Assembly: GCA_944385905.1 (NCBI GenBank)
Contig: CALWZA010000001.1
Span: 1 to 64,000, forward strand
Source: an uncultured Clostridia bacterium
GTDB taxonomy: Bacteria; Bacillota; Clostridia; Oscillospirales; Ruminococcaceae
Reading direction: 5' to 3'
DNA: 64,000 bases
Shown here: piece by piece, positions 7,887 to 16,763 of the stretch
Layout of the letters: every line of letters starts with the position of its first letter
Numbering within the stretch: position 1 is the stretch's first letter
Translations under genes and position numbers: made by a program
Notes under the pieces: generated by a model
Told to the model about the DNA's origin: nothing
Database searches by the model: none
What the model saw: only the letters and a program-made list of their open reading frames with translations

Positions 7887-8387
7887 GTGAAAAATTTAAA
7901 TATTGTCCTTGTCGAGCCGCAGATACCTCAAAACACGGGAAATATATCGAGAACCTGCGCTGTAACCGGAGCGAGACTTCATCTTGTCCGTCCGCTCGGT
8001 TTTGAGGTAACGGATAAAAATCTCAAGAGGGCAGGGCTTGACTATTGGGATAAGCTTGATATAACCTACTACGACAGCCTTGACGATTTTTTTGAAAAGA
8101 CAAACGGCGGAAAATATTTTTATTTTACAACCAAAGGACTTAATCTCTATACCGAAATTTCCTATCCCGATAATGCCTATCTGATTTTCGGACGAGAGGA
8201 TAAAGGACTTCCGGAAGATTTGCTTTACAGGAATAAGGAAACCTGCGTGCGGCTTCCGATGAGAAATACGCTCAGAAGCTTAAACCTCTCAAACACAGTC
8301 GCGATAGCCGCTTATGAAGTTTTAAGGCAGTGGGATTTCCCCGATTTGGCACGAAAGGGAAAGCTCACAAGCTATGAGTGGGACTGA
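7887..8387 (+). CDS. trmL: tRNA (cytidine/uridine-34-2'-O)-methyltransferase TrmL
   Basis: 166 residues from a GTG start with AAGGAGAC upstream. It is a minimal SPOUT methyltransferase. NIVLVEPQIPQNTGNISRTC at the N-terminus and the knot motifs YLIFGREDKGLPE and RSLNLSNTVAIAAYE bind AdoMet. It methylates the ribose of the wobble base of tRNA-Leu species. Length is normal for TrmL. It shares a transcript with the B6 kinase. Confidence 0.92.
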   Translation: MKNLNIVLVEPQIPQNTGNISRTCAVTGARLHLVRPLGFEVTDKNLKRAGLDYWDKLDITYYDSLDDFFEKTNGGKYFYFTTKGLNLYTEISYPDNAYLIFGREDKGLPEDLLYRNKETCVRLPMRNTLRSLNLSNTVAIAAYEVLRQWDFPDLARKGKLTSYEWD

Positions 8388-8412
8388 TTAATAAAATTAT
8401 TTTATAAACCCC

Positions 8413-8441
8413 TTGTAATTATGCAGGATTTGTTATAGAAT
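8413..8441 (+). promoter_or_regulatory. Promoter of the glycolytic operon
   Basis: TTGTAA (8413-8418), 17 bp, TAGAAT (8436-8441) upstream of pgk. A short AT inverted repeat (TTTTAAC/GTTAAAA, about 8464-8480) follows in the leader. Confidence 0.6.
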
Positions 8442-8510
8442 AGTAATTAAAGGTTGTTTATATTTTAACAACGTTAAAAATTTATTTGTATATGAAAGGA
8501 ATGTCTGATT

Positions 8511-9731
8511 ATGGCAGGTCTCAAAAAAGTAACGGTTGACGACATCAATGTTAAGGGAAAAAAGGTTCTCGTCAGAGTTGACTTCAATGTTCCTCTTAAG
8601 GACGGAGTTATCACAAACGACAACAGAATCACAGCTGCACTCCCTACAATTAACAAACTCGTTGAAAGCGGAGCAAAGGTTGTTCTCTGTTCACACCTCG
8701 GAAAACCGAAGAACGGTCCGGAGGCAAAGTATTCACTTGCTCCCGCAGCTGCAAGACTTGCACAGCTCGTAAATACAAAAGTAACATTCGCAAAGGATGA
8801 CAATGTAGTCGGCGAAAACGCTAAGAAGGCTGTTGCCGAAATGAAGGACGGCGAGATCGTTGTTCTTGAAAACACACGTTTCCGCGGAGACGAAGAAACC
8901 AAAAACGGCGAAGGCTTCGCAAAGGAACTTGCAGACCTTGTTGACGATCAGGTTTTCGTTATGGACGCTTTCGGCTCTGCTCACAGAGCTCACGCTTCAA
9001 CGGCAGGCGTAACAAAGTTTGTTAAGGAAACAGCGGTCGGCTACCTTATGCAGAAAGAAATCGAGTATCTCGGAAACGCGGTTGAATCACCTGTAAGACC
9101 GTTTGTGGCAATTCTCGGCGGCGCAAAGGTTGCTGATAAGCTCAATGTTATCGCAAATCTTCTTGAAAAGTGCGATACTCTTATCATCGGCGGAGGAATG
9201 GCATATACTTTCCTCAAGGCAAAGGGATATGAAATCGGAACATCGCTTGTTGACGACGAAAAGGTTGACTACTGCAAGGAAATGATCGCAAAGGCTGAAA
9301 AACTCGGCAAAAAGCTCCTTTTGCCGATTGACACAACTATCGCAAAGAGCTTCCCTGACCCGATTGACGCTGAAATTGAAACATCGGTAGTCGACGCTGA
9401 TAAGATTCCTGCCGACATGATGGGACTTGATATCGGAACAAAGACAATGGAGCTTTTCGCAAACGAAATCAAGTCTGCGAAGACAGTTGTATGGAACGGA
9501 CCTATGGGAGTATTTGAAAATCCTGTTCTGGCAAAGGGAACAATCGCGGTTGCGAAGGCTCTTGCGGATGCCGATGCTACAACGGTTATCGGCGGAGGAG
9601 ATTCGGCTGCTGCTGTTATCAACCTCGGTTTCGCCGACAAGATGACTCACATTTCAACAGGCGGCGGAGCTTCTCTTGAATATCTTGAGGGCAAGGTTCT
9701 TCCGGGAATCGACGTCATCGCTGACAAGTAA
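8511..9731 (+). CDS. pgk: Phosphoglycerate kinase
   Basis: 406 residues, full length. The N-terminal signature [11 protein letters not shown], the basic patch SHLGKPK, ENTRF, the hinge and C-terminal [11 protein letters not shown] and IGGGDSAAA are all present. It transfers phosphate from 1,3-bisphosphoglycerate to ADP in glycolysis. It is first in pgk-tpiA-gpmI; gapA and eno are not adjacent. It uses fewer rare codons than its neighbours, as expected for a highly expressed gene. Confidence 0.98.
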   Translation: MAGLKKVTVDDINVKGKKVLVRVDFNVPLKDGVITNDNRITAALPTINKLVESGAKVVLCSHLGKPKNGPEAKYSLAPAAARLAQLVNTKVTFAKDDNVVGENAKKAVAEMKDGEIVVLENTRFRGDEETKNGEGFAKELADLVDDQVFVMDAFGSAHRAHASTAGVTKFVKETAVGYLMQKEIEYLGNAVESPVRPFVAILGGAKVADKLNVIANLLEKCDTLIIGGGMAYTFLKAKGYEIGTSLVDDEKVDYCKEMIAKAEKLGKKLLLPIDTTIAKSFPDPIDAEIETSVVDADKIPADMMGLDIGTKTMELFANEIKSAKTVVWNGPMGVFENPVLAKGTIAVAKALADADATTVIGGGDSAAAVINLGFADKMTHISTGGGASLEYLEGKVLPGIDVIADK

Positions 9732-9740
9732 AACTGATAA

Positions 9741-9764
9741 GAGGGTGGGCAACCGCCCTCTTTT
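9741..9764 (+). terminator. Weak hairpin between pgk and tpiA
   Basis: GAGGGTGG pairs with CCGCCCTC (one G-U) with only TTTT after it. Read-through into tpiA is likely; it may tune expression or protect the 3' end. Confidence 0.55.
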
Positions 9765-9796
9765 GATGAACATACTAATTTTCAGGAGTGTAGATT

Positions 9797-10561
9797 ATGA
9801 ATAAGAATTTAAGACAGGCAATTATCGCCGGAAACTGGAAAATGAACAAGACAAGACCTGAGGCTAAGGCTTTGGTTGAGGAGCTTATCCCCCTCGTAAA
9901 AGACGCTGACTGCGGAGTAGTTGTATGCGTGCCTTTCACAAACCTTGAAACCGTCCTCAATGCGGTTAAGGGGACAAACATCAAGGTGGGTGCTCAGAAC
10001 TGCCACTTTGAAAAAAGCGGAGCTTTCACAGGTGAAATTTCAGCGGATATGCTCGTGGAAATGGGCGTTGAGTATGTGGTTTTGGGACATTCCGAGAGAA
10101 GACAGTATTTCGGCGAAACAGATGAAACAGTAAACAAAAGAACTGTTGCTGCTCTTGCGGCAGGACTTAAGCCTATCGTATGTGTAGGCGAGCTTCTCTG
10201 GGAAAGAGAAACAAACATCACCGAAGAGGTTATCGCCCGTCAGATAAAGCTTGATTTTTACGGGGTTTCTGCCGACGACCTTAAAAAGTGCGTAATCGCA
10301 TATGAGCCTGTATGGGCAATCGGAACAGGCAAGACAGCAACAGCAGATCAGGCTCAGGAGGTTTGCGCTTTCATCCGCGCGACTTTGGCTAAGCTCTACG
10401 GTCAGGCTGTTGCCGACGCGGTAACAATTCAGTACGGCGGCTCTATGAACGCTAAAAACGCTGCGGAGCTTCTTTCAAAGCCCGATGTAGACGGCGGACT
10501 TATCGGAGGAGCAAGCCTTAAGGCTCCCGACTTCAGCGAAATTGTAAAGGCTGCAAAGTAA
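9797..10561 (+). CDS. tpiA: Triosephosphate isomerase
   Basis: 254 residues. AGNWKMNK at the N-terminus supplies the catalytic Asn/Lys; LGHSERR supplies the catalytic His; the loop-6 motif AYEPVWAIGTGKTA contains the catalytic Glu; YGGS binds the phosphate. It interconverts DHAP and glyceraldehyde 3-phosphate. CAGGAG precedes the ATG. It is second in the glycolytic operon. Confidence 0.98.
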   Translation: MNKNLRQAIIAGNWKMNKTRPEAKALVEELIPLVKDADCGVVVCVPFTNLETVLNAVKGTNIKVGAQNCHFEKSGAFTGEISADMLVEMGVEYVVLGHSERRQYFGETDETVNKRTVAALAAGLKPIVCVGELLWERETNITEEVIARQIKLDFYGVSADDLKKCVIAYEPVWAIGTGKTATADQAQEVCAFIRATLAKLYGQAVADAVTIQYGGSMNAKNAAELLSKPDVDGGLIGGASLKAPDFSEIVKAAK

Positions 10562-10593
10562 AAGCAAAATACTTTTGAAAGGAAATCATATTT

Positions 10594-12168
10594 ATGGCAG
10601 TTAAACCTGTTGTATTAGTAGTAATGGACGGAGTTGGATTCAGTAAAACCGGACTCGGCGACGCTGTTTCAATGGCTAACACACCGACTCTCGATAAACT
10701 TTTAAAGGAGTGTCCGAACACATCTCTCAAGGCTCACGGAGACGCTGTCGGACTTCCGTCAGATGATGATATGGGAAACAGCGAGGTAGGTCACAACGCA
10801 CTTGGCTGCGGACAGATTTATTCTCAGGGCGCAAAGCTTGTAAACGAGTGCATTGAAAGCGGAAAAATGTTTTCCTCGGATACATGGAACGAGCTTGTAG
10901 GAAACTGCACGGCAAACGGATCGACTATGCACTTTATCGGTCTTCTTTCCGACGGCAACGTACACTCAAATATCCACCACCTTGAGACCATGATTGAAAA
11001 GGCGAAGGAAATGGGCGTCAAGAAAGTAAGATGCCATGTTCTTCTTGACGGAAGAGATGTTCCGGCAACCTCCGCTCTCCAGTATGTAGACGAGCTTGAA
11101 GCGAAAATGGCTTCCCTTAACGACGATACATTCGACGCAAAGATTGCATCCGGCGGCGGAAGAATGAAAATCACAATGGACAGATATCAGGCTGACTGGA
11201 ACATGGTTGAAGCCGGCTGGAACACTCATGTTCACGGCAAGGGCAGACAGTTTGCCACAGCTGCCGATGCTATAAACACATACCGTGAGGAGCTCGGCGT
11301 AATCGACCAGGATCTTCCGGCATTTGTAATCGCGGAAAACGGCGAGCCTGTCGGAAAAATTCAGGATAACGATTCTGTTGTTCTGTTTAACTTCAGAGGA
11401 GACAGAGCTATTGAGCTTTCAATGGCGTTTGATCAGCCCGATTTTGATAAGTTTGACAGAGGACAAATGCCGAAGGTAGTATACGCCGGTATGCTTCAGT
11501 ATGACGGCGACCTCAATCTTCCTAAAAAATATCTTGTAAATCCTCCCGAAATCACAAACACACTTTCCGAAGTGCTTGTTAAAAACGGACTTAGGCAGTA
11601 CGCGGTTTCCGAAACTCAGAAGTACGGTCACGTAACTTATTTCTGGAACGGAAACAAGTCTGAAAAGTTCAGCGAGGAACTTGAAACATTTAAGGAAATC
11701 CCGTCGGATAAGGTTTCTTTCGACGAAAGACCGTGGATGAAGTCTGCAGAAATAACCGATGACCTCATCGAGGCAATAAAATCAGGCAAATATGACTTTT
11801 TGCGCTGCAACTATCCTAACGGCGACATGGTCGGTCATACAGGAAATCTCGACGCGACTATAATCGGTGTTGAATCGGTTGACCTCGGGCTCACAAGACT
11901 TCTCAAGGCTGCCGATGAGTGCAATTGTACTGTTATTATTACAGCCGATCACGGAAACGCGGATGAAATGCTGGAAAAGAACAAGAAGGGAGAGATTCAG
12001 GTAAGAACCGCCCATTCTCTCAACAGGGTTCCGTTTATAATCTGGGATAAGGACACAAAATTCGAGATTAAGGACGGAAGCTTCGGACTCGCAAACGTCG
12101 CTCCGACAGTCGCAAAGCTTTTGGGCGTTGAAGCACCCGCCTGCTGGGAAGAATGTATGATTAAGTAA
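10594..12168 (+). CDS. gpmI: 2,3-bisphosphoglycerate-independent phosphoglycerate mutase
   Basis: 524 residues. It has an alkaline-phosphatase-like fold with two Mn ions: VVMDGVG near the N-terminus, the phosphoserine nucleophile in DDDMGNSEVGHNALG, the inserted phosphotransferase domain (HVLLDGRDVPATSA) and the metal residues GDMVGHTG and TADHGNADEM. It converts 3- to 2-phosphoglycerate. It is the last gene of the operon; a strong hairpin follows about 80 nt after the stop. Confidence 0.97.
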   Translation: MAVKPVVLVVMDGVGFSKTGLGDAVSMANTPTLDKLLKECPNTSLKAHGDAVGLPSDDDMGNSEVGHNALGCGQIYSQGAKLVNECIESGKMFSSDTWNELVGNCTANGSTMHFIGLLSDGNVHSNIHHLETMIEKAKEMGVKKVRCHVLLDGRDVPATSALQYVDELEAKMASLNDDTFDAKIASGGGRMKITMDRYQADWNMVEAGWNTHVHGKGRQFATAADAINTYREELGVIDQDLPAFVIAENGEPVGKIQDNDSVVLFNFRGDRAIELSMAFDQPDFDKFDRGQMPKVVYAGMLQYDGDLNLPKKYLVNPPEITNTLSEVLVKNGLRQYAVSETQKYGHVTYFWNGNKSEKFSEELETFKEIPSDKVSFDERPWMKSAEITDDLIEAIKSGKYDFLRCNYPNGDMVGHTGNLDATIIGVESVDLGLTRLLKAADECNCTVIITADHGNADEMLEKNKKGEIQVRTAHSLNRVPFIIWDKDTKFEIKDGSFGLANVAPTVAKLLGVEAPACWEECMIK

Positions 12169-12245
12169 TATAATTAGTTATTGCAGTAAATTATCAAAAT
12201 TATTATTTTTAAAAACCAAGAATAACCAAATAAGAGACAGAAGTA

Positions 12246-12295
12246 AAAACGCGCATACTGATTTGTTATTGAGCAAATCCTGTATGCGCATTTTG
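12246..12295 (+). terminator. Terminator of glycolytic operon
   Basis: A long stem GCGCATACTGATTTG with CAAATCCTGTATGCGC (one mismatch) followed by ATTTTG. The rest of 12169-12380 is AT-rich with nothing further recognised. Confidence 0.75.
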
Positions 12296-12385
12296 CTTCA
12301 AAGTAAAGTTCTAAGTAAATATAAAATATAATCAGATGAAAAACAAGATGTAATAAGTAAAAACCGGGTGAAAGCTGAAAGTTTG

Positions 12386-12414
12386 TTGACACAAATAAAT
12401 TGATGTGATATACT
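12386..12414 (+). promoter_or_regulatory. Promoter of the Crp/Fnr-family gene
   Basis: TTGACA (12386-12391), 17 bp ending ATGTGA, TATACT (12409-12414). Confidence 0.85.
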
Positions 12415-12440
12415 GACATGGGTTTAAGGGAGAAAATGCT

Positions 12441-13100
12441 ATGAATTATTTGGAATATTTAACGGTTTGGAAAAAACTCAGCTCCGAGCATCAGAAAGCC
12501 CTGACTCAGGCGGCAGCCATAAGAAAATTTGCAAAGGGAACTATAATGCATAACGGCGGTGACGAGTGTACGGGACTGCTGTTAGTGTGCTCAGGGCAGA
12601 TAAGAGCGTATATGATATCGTCCGATGGCAGAGAAATAACTCTTTATCGGTTGTTTGAAAGGGATATATGCCTGTTTTCAGCTTCGTGTATAATGAACAG
12701 CATACAGTTTGATATAACGATTGAGGCTGAAAAAGATACGGAGGTTTTAGTTATACCGGCTGACGTATATAAGAAAGTGATGGAGGAGTCGGCACCGCTG
12801 TCGAATTATACAAATGAGGTGATGGCAAGCCGCTTTACAGATGTAATGTGGCTGATAGATCAGATTCTATGGAAAAGCTTTGACAAAAGGCTTGCTGAAT
12901 TTTTGCTGAGCGAGTCGGATATAGACGGAACTGATGTGCTTCATATTACTCATGAAATAATAGGCAACCATTTGGGAAATCCAAGAGAGGTAGTAACCAG
13001 AATGCTTAAGTATTTTCAAAACGAGGGACTTGTAAAGCTTTCGCGCGGAACAATTGAAATATGCGACAAAGAGGGTCTGAAACGAATTGTTGAAAAATAA
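12441..13100 (+). CDS. Crp/Fnr-family transcription regulator
   Basis: 219 residues. The N-terminal half is a cyclic-nucleotide-binding-like beta barrel (about 20-120), though the Fnr-type N-terminal Cys cluster is absent. The C-terminal winged helix has the recognition helix GNPREVVTRMLKYF, in which R-E-x-x-x-R matches the R180/E181/R185 residues by which Crp reads GTGA half-sites. The signal is unknown; the single Cys pair around CLFSASC could be redox-sensitive (speculative). A ZIP transporter follows 21 bp downstream and a thiol/sulfur operon converges on it, so control of redox or metal genes is plausible. Confidence 0.85.
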   Translation: MNYLEYLTVWKKLSSEHQKALTQAAAIRKFAKGTIMHNGGDECTGLLLVCSGQIRAYMISSDGREITLYRLFERDICLFSASCIMNSIQFDITIEAEKDTEVLVIPADVYKKVMEESAPLSNYTNEVMASRFTDVMWLIDQILWKSFDKRLAEFLLSESDIDGTDVLHITHEIIGNHLGNPREVVTRMLKYFQNEGLVKLSRGTIEICDKEGLKRIVEK

Positions 13101-13121
13101 TACCGGGGGAAAAAAGAAATA

Positions 13122-13874
13122 ATGGAGCTTGTATGGATAACGGCTCTGGGTGTCGGCTCCGCGACAATAGTGGGTTCGATAATAGGGCTGATGATAAAAG
13201 AAATAACACATAAATTTTCAGATATTGTTCTGTCTTTTGCCGCAGGAATAATGCTTGCAGCATCAATACTGGGACTGATACTGCCGTCGGTTGATTACGG
13301 AGGAAGATTAGGAGTTTTGGTGACGGTTGCGGGAATATTCGTCGGAGCTGTGTGCTTAAACCTGATAGATAAGTTTGTACCGCATCTTCATAAACTTGCC
13401 GGCGTTGACTCGGAAGAGCATAACAACGCAGATATAAATAAAGTACTTCTTTTTGTAACGGCAGTGGCTATACATAATTTGCCTGAAGGAATTGCAGCCG
13501 GAGTCGGATTCGGTTCGGGAGATATGTCGCGAGCTCTTATGATAGCCGGAGGAATTGCTTTGCAGAACATTCCTGAGGGAATGGTAATAATCGCGCCTAT
13601 GCTTGCGGCAGGCATATCTGCAAAGCGCACTTTTATATGTGCGGTGCTGACGGGACTGATAGAGATAGTAGGCACTTTTATAGGATATTTTGCCGTCAGC
13701 GTGTCAGAAGCGATTTTGCCGTTTGCGCTGGCGTTTGCCGGAGGAACAATGCTTTACGTCATAAGTGATGAGATGATTCCTGAAACCCATGCTCACGGAA
13801 GCGAGAGGGGAGCGACATATGCGCTGCTGATAGGCTTTTGCATAATGCTGATAACTAATTTTGTATTAGGTTAA
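13122..13874 (+). CDS. ZIP-family divalent metal transporter
   Basis: 250 residues with eight likely membrane helices. Helix IV has HNLPEGIAAGVGFG and helix V has QNIPEGM, the ZIP metal-transport site. A His/Glu/Asp-containing loop (HLHKLAGVDSEEHNNAD) lies between helices III and IV. ZIP proteins bring Zn, Fe or Mn into the cytoplasm. It is most like the ZupT/GufA branch. It is cotranscribed with the Crp/Fnr regulator, 21 bp apart. Confidence 0.88.
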   Translation: MELVWITALGVGSATIVGSIIGLMIKEITHKFSDIVLSFAAGIMLAASILGLILPSVDYGGRLGVLVTVAGIFVGAVCLNLIDKFVPHLHKLAGVDSEEHNNADINKVLLFVTAVAIHNLPEGIAAGVGFGSGDMSRALMIAGGIALQNIPEGMVIIAPMLAAGISAKRTFICAVLTGLIEIVGTFIGYFAVSVSEAILPFALAFAGGTMLYVISDEMIPETHAHGSERGATYALLIGFCIMLITNFVLG

Positions 13875-13875
13875 A

Positions 13876-13933
13876 AAAAGCGCTGTTAATGATATTTACT
13901 TCACAAAGAAGGTATATCATAATCAGCGCTTTT
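13876..13933. terminator. Bidirectional terminator
   Basis: AAAAGCGCTG (13876-13885) pairs with CAGCGCTTTT (13924-13933), with further AT pairing inside. It separates the convergent ZIP and CoA-disulfide reductase genes. Confidence 0.85.
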
Positions 13934-13959
13934 GTTATATATATATTTAAAATTCGGAT

Positions 13960-15657
13960 TTATGGTCTGTCCATGCCGCACGGAAGAGACGCTTCAATGA
14001 GAGCTCTGTCATTTTTGACAGAATCGTAGAAACGGTATCCGCCGGCAAAATTGTATGTGTCAAATCCATATCCCGATAAAATGCGTGAGGCGATGTAGCT
14101 TCTCACGCCGCTTTGGCACATCACGTAAACCGGCTTTGACTTGTCAAGTTCAGAAATTCTCTCACGCAGTGAATCTACGGGTATGTTGATAAAGCCCTCA
14201 GCGTGGCCCTTTGAGTACTCAAGAGGAGTTCTCGTGTCAAGCAGGGTTACCGATCCGTCTCTTGCAATTGATTCGTCCTGCTCAACATACCATTGCTTGA
14301 CTATTTTGTTTTTTATGTTTTCTATAATAAATCCAGCCATGTTAACCGGGTCCTTTGCGGAGGAGTAAGGCGGTGCATAGGCAAGATCAAGCTCTGCAAG
14401 ATCAGGAGCCGGCATTCCTGCACGAATCGCTGTGGCAATTACGTCAATTCGTTTGTCAACCCCGTCAAATCCGATGATTTGAGCTCCAAGCAGACGGTAA
14501 GTAGATTTTTCAAATATGACTTTCATTGTCATAAGTTTTGCGCCGGGATAATATGAAGCATGGCTCATCGGGGATAAAATAACCTTGTCGCTTTCAATGC
14601 CGAGGTTTTTGGCTGTACGCTCGTTGATTCCGGTTGATGCTGCTGTTAGATTGAAAATTTTAATAACAGAGCTTGCCTGTGATCCTGTATAATGAGAGTT
14701 TAATCCGCAAATGTTGTCTGCCGCGATTCGTGCCTGTTTGTTTGCCGGACCGGCAAGAGCAACAAGAGTGAGTTGACCTGTTATAAAATTCTTTATCTGA
14801 ACAGCGTCACCGACTGCGTATATGTCAGGGTCAGATGTCCGCATGGAGTCGTTTACAGCGATACTGCCCTTTATTCCAAGTTCCAAACCTGCTTCCTTAG
14901 CCAGTGAAGAGTCCGGCACAACTCCGATGGCTAAAATCACCATGTCAGCAGTAACGTTTTTGCTGTTTTTAAGTATAACATCAACACATGAGCCGTTTTC
15001 TGAAAATCCTTCAACAGGCGTGCTGAGCATGAGTCTTATGTTGTTTTTCCTCATTTCCGAGTGAATCAGGGATGCCATGTCTCTGTCAAAAGGAGCCATG
15101 AGCTGGTCTGCGGCTTCGACAAGAGTAATCTCTATGCCGTCTTTTGCAAGGTTTTCAGCCGTCTCGACTCCGATAAAGCCTCCGCCGACTACAACTGCGG
15201 ACTTCGGCTGATTTTCACTGATGAATTTTTTAATTTTAAAGGTATCCTCAACAGTGCGTAGAGTAAAAATTTTCTTGTTGCTGTCCAGCCCGCCAAGATT
15301 CGGAACAAGCGGCTTTGCGCCTGTTGAAATAATCAGCTTGTCATAAGTCTCGCTGAATTCACGGCCGTTTTTGAGATCTTTGACGCTGACTGTTTTGTTT
15401 TTTGGATCAATGCCGATAACCTCGTGATTTACGTTTACATGTATTCTGAATCTTGAGAAAAAGCTTTCGGGAGACTGAAGAGTAAGCTCATTTTCATCTT
15501 CAATAGTTCCGCCGATGTAATACGGCAGACCGCAGTTTGCGTATGAAATAAATCCGGATTTTTCAAAGATGATAATTTCCGCATGCTCGTCAAGCCTTCT
15601 TATTCGCGCAGCGGCGGTTGCGCCTCCGGCAACTCCGCCTATAATAACTACCTTCAT
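13960..15657 (-). CDS. CoA-disulfide reductase with C-terminal rhodanese domain
   Basis: 565 residues. The N-terminal FAD motif GGVAGGATAAARIRR leads to the single redox Cys C42 in SYANCGLPYYIGG, the CoA-disulfide reductase type active site. VVGGGFIGVETAENL binds NAD(P)H and AVGDAVQ closes the FAD domain. Residues about 470-560 are a rhodanese domain with active-site loop CQSGVRS. Such fusions (CoADR-RHD) reduce CoA-disulfide, persulfide or polysulfide. With the separate rhodanese and thioredoxin immediately upstream it forms a low-molecular-weight thiol and sulfane-sulfur operon. Its ATG lies directly after the upstream stop. Confidence 0.93.
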   Translation of the reverse strand: MKVVIIGGVAGGATAAARIRRLDEHAEIIIFEKSGFISYANCGLPYYIGGTIEDENELTLQSPESFFSRFRIHVNVNHEVIGIDPKNKTVSVKDLKNGREFSETYDKLIISTGAKPLVPNLGGLDSNKKIFTLRTVEDTFKIKKFISENQPKSAVVVGGGFIGVETAENLAKDGIEITLVEAADQLMAPFDRDMASLIHSEMRKNNIRLMLSTPVEGFSENGSCVDVILKNSKNVTADMVILAIGVVPDSSLAKEAGLELGIKGSIAVNDSMRTSDPDIYAVGDAVQIKNFITGQLTLVALAGPANKQARIAADNICGLNSHYTGSQASSVIKIFNLTAASTGINERTAKNLGIESDKVILSPMSHASYYPGAKLMTMKVIFEKSTYRLLGAQIIGFDGVDKRIDVIATAIRAGMPAPDLAELDLAYAPPYSSAKDPVNMAGFIIENIKNKIVKQWYVEQDESIARDGSVTLLDTRTPLEYSKGHAEGFINIPVDSLRERISELDKSKPVYVMCQSGVRSYIASRILSGYGFDTYNFAGGYRFYDSVKNDRALIEASLPCGMDRP

Positions 15658-15978
15658 TTATCTCTCCACCTTTCCCTGATAGTCGGCAATGCCGCCGATG
15701 TTTGTCACGTTTGAAAAGCCGTAATATTTAAGAGCAGAAACGGCTTGCCTGCTCCTTGATCCGTGCAGACAGTGAACAAAAAGCGGCGTGCTTTTGTCGC
15801 TTATGATGTCGGCGGCAGTTTGAATTGACTGCAGGGGAATGTTTTTGCTGCCCGGAATGTGTCCCTGGGCAAATTCCTGCGCTGTGCGGACATCTAACAG
15901 CACAGCGCCTTTTGTTGAATAAAATTTATTGAGTTCGTTGTTGATGTTCGGCGAACGAAAAGCAGATAAAAAGCTCAT
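15658..15978 (-). CDS. Single-domain rhodanese
   Basis: 106 residues. One rhodanese domain with LLDVRTAQEFAQGHIPGS and the active-site loop HCLHGSRSR, in which C70 would carry the persulfide. It is a small cytoplasmic sulfurtransferase of the PspE/GlpE size class. It directly abuts the CoA-disulfide reductase gene and lies 12 bp after the thioredoxin gene, so the three are cotranscribed. Confidence 0.92.
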   Translation of the reverse strand: MSFLSAFRSPNINNELNKFYSTKGAVLLDVRTAQEFAQGHIPGSKNIPLQSIQTAADIISDKSTPLFVHCLHGSRSRQAVSALKYYGFSNVTNIGGIADYQGKVER

Positions 15979-15990
15979 CGGTAAGCCTCC

Positions 15991-16296
15991 TTATAAAAGG
16001 TTGAGAATTTGACTTTTGGGCTTAGCGCCTATCGAGGTTTTTAAAATTTTTCCGTCTTTAAAAACAGCGAGCATCGGAATGCTCATTACTCCGAAACGTG
16101 AAGCAAGTTCAGGCTGTTCGTCAACATTGATTTTACCAACCTTAATGTCGCTTCTTTCGTCGGCGATTTCCGCCACAACAGGACCGACCATTCTGCAAGG
16201 ACCGCACCAGTCGGCAAAGAAGTCAACCAGAACCGGTTTTGAAGAGTTGATGACCTCAGAGTTGAAGTTTTCTTTTGTGATATTGATTACAGACAT
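15991..16296 (-). CDS. trxA: Thioredoxin
   Basis: 101 residues. The redox motif is WCGPC (C31/C34), with the cis-Pro loop MSIPML and the usual Asp in LVDFFADW. It is a general disulfide reductase in the cytoplasm. GGAGGAC precedes the ATG. It is the first gene of the operon thioredoxin - rhodanese - CoA-disulfide reductase. The gene may be one of several thioredoxins in the genome. Confidence 0.92.
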   Translation of the reverse strand: MSVINITKENFNSEVINSSKPVLVDFFADWCGPCRMVGPVVAEIADERSDIKVGKINVDEQPELASRFGVMSIPMLAVFKDGKILKTSIGAKPKSQILNLL

Positions 16297-16328
16297 TATA
16301 TAGTCCTCCTTGTTTTTATTATGATTAT

Positions 16329-16368
16329 ATTATACCCGCATTTAAGATAATAACAGTGATGTTGTCAC
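16329..16368 (-). promoter_or_regulatory. Promoter of thioredoxin operon with Crp/Fnr-like palindrome
   Basis: On the minus strand a TATAAT -10 (16329-16334) lacks a recognisable -35 at 17 bp. Instead the palindrome GTGA-N5-TCAC (16356-16368) is centred about 40 bp upstream of the expected start, the position used by class II Crp/Fnr activators. The spacing is N5, not the N6 of classical Crp sites. Confidence 0.5.
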
Positions 16369-16439
16369 AAAAGAAAGTGAAAAATAAATGCACTTGAGTT
16401 TTGCTTTGCGTTAAAAACAGGTATGATGCCTTAGCGCTA

Positions 16440-16468
16440 TTGACAATACAAATGGTATGTGATATGAT
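16440..16468 (+). promoter_or_regulatory. Promoter of tyrS leader
   Basis: TTGACA (16440-16445), 17 bp ending ATGTGA, TATGAT (16463-16468). Confidence 0.8.
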
Positions 16469-16474
16469 AATTGA

Positions 16475-16727
16475 AAAGCTGTGATAAGAAAAAGTAGCTT
16501 CGTGTGTAGCTTAAAGAGAGTCCTTGGCAGGTGAAAAAGGGCAGCGGCGGCGAAAGCGAATACATCTTTGAGCCGGCGTCCCGAGAAAGTTTCATTTAAG
16601 GACGTTCGGGTGCTCCCGTTACAGAGCCAATGAGGTTGCAGAGATATTCTTTCTGTGCAATAAACTGAGGTGGTACCACGGTTTTAATAATCGTCCTCTG
16701 ATAAGCAAAGCTTGTCGGAGGTTTTTT
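16475..16727 (+). promoter_or_regulatory. T-box leader of tyrS, tRNA-Tyr type
   Basis: Stem I contains GCGAA-UAC-A with the Tyr specifier codon at 16561-16563. The T-box sequence GAGGTGGTACCACGG lies at about 16668-16681, followed by a terminator. Uncharged tRNA-Tyr is expected to allow read-through into tyrS. Confidence 0.93.
16695..16727 (+). terminator. T-box terminator of tyrS
   Basis: A 12-bp stem CCTCTGATAAGC with GCTTGTCGGAGG followed by six T. Confidence 0.9.
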
Positions 16728-16763
16728 ATATCCTCCGAGCAAAATGAAAGGATATGGTACAAA

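Noticed and set aside
12404-12418. Possible autoregulatory Crp-type operator TGTGA-N5-TGACA over the -10 of the Crp/Fnr-like gene
   Set aside because: The TGTGA part is the ordinary TRTG extension seen in many promoters of this window, and the second half-site is imperfect.
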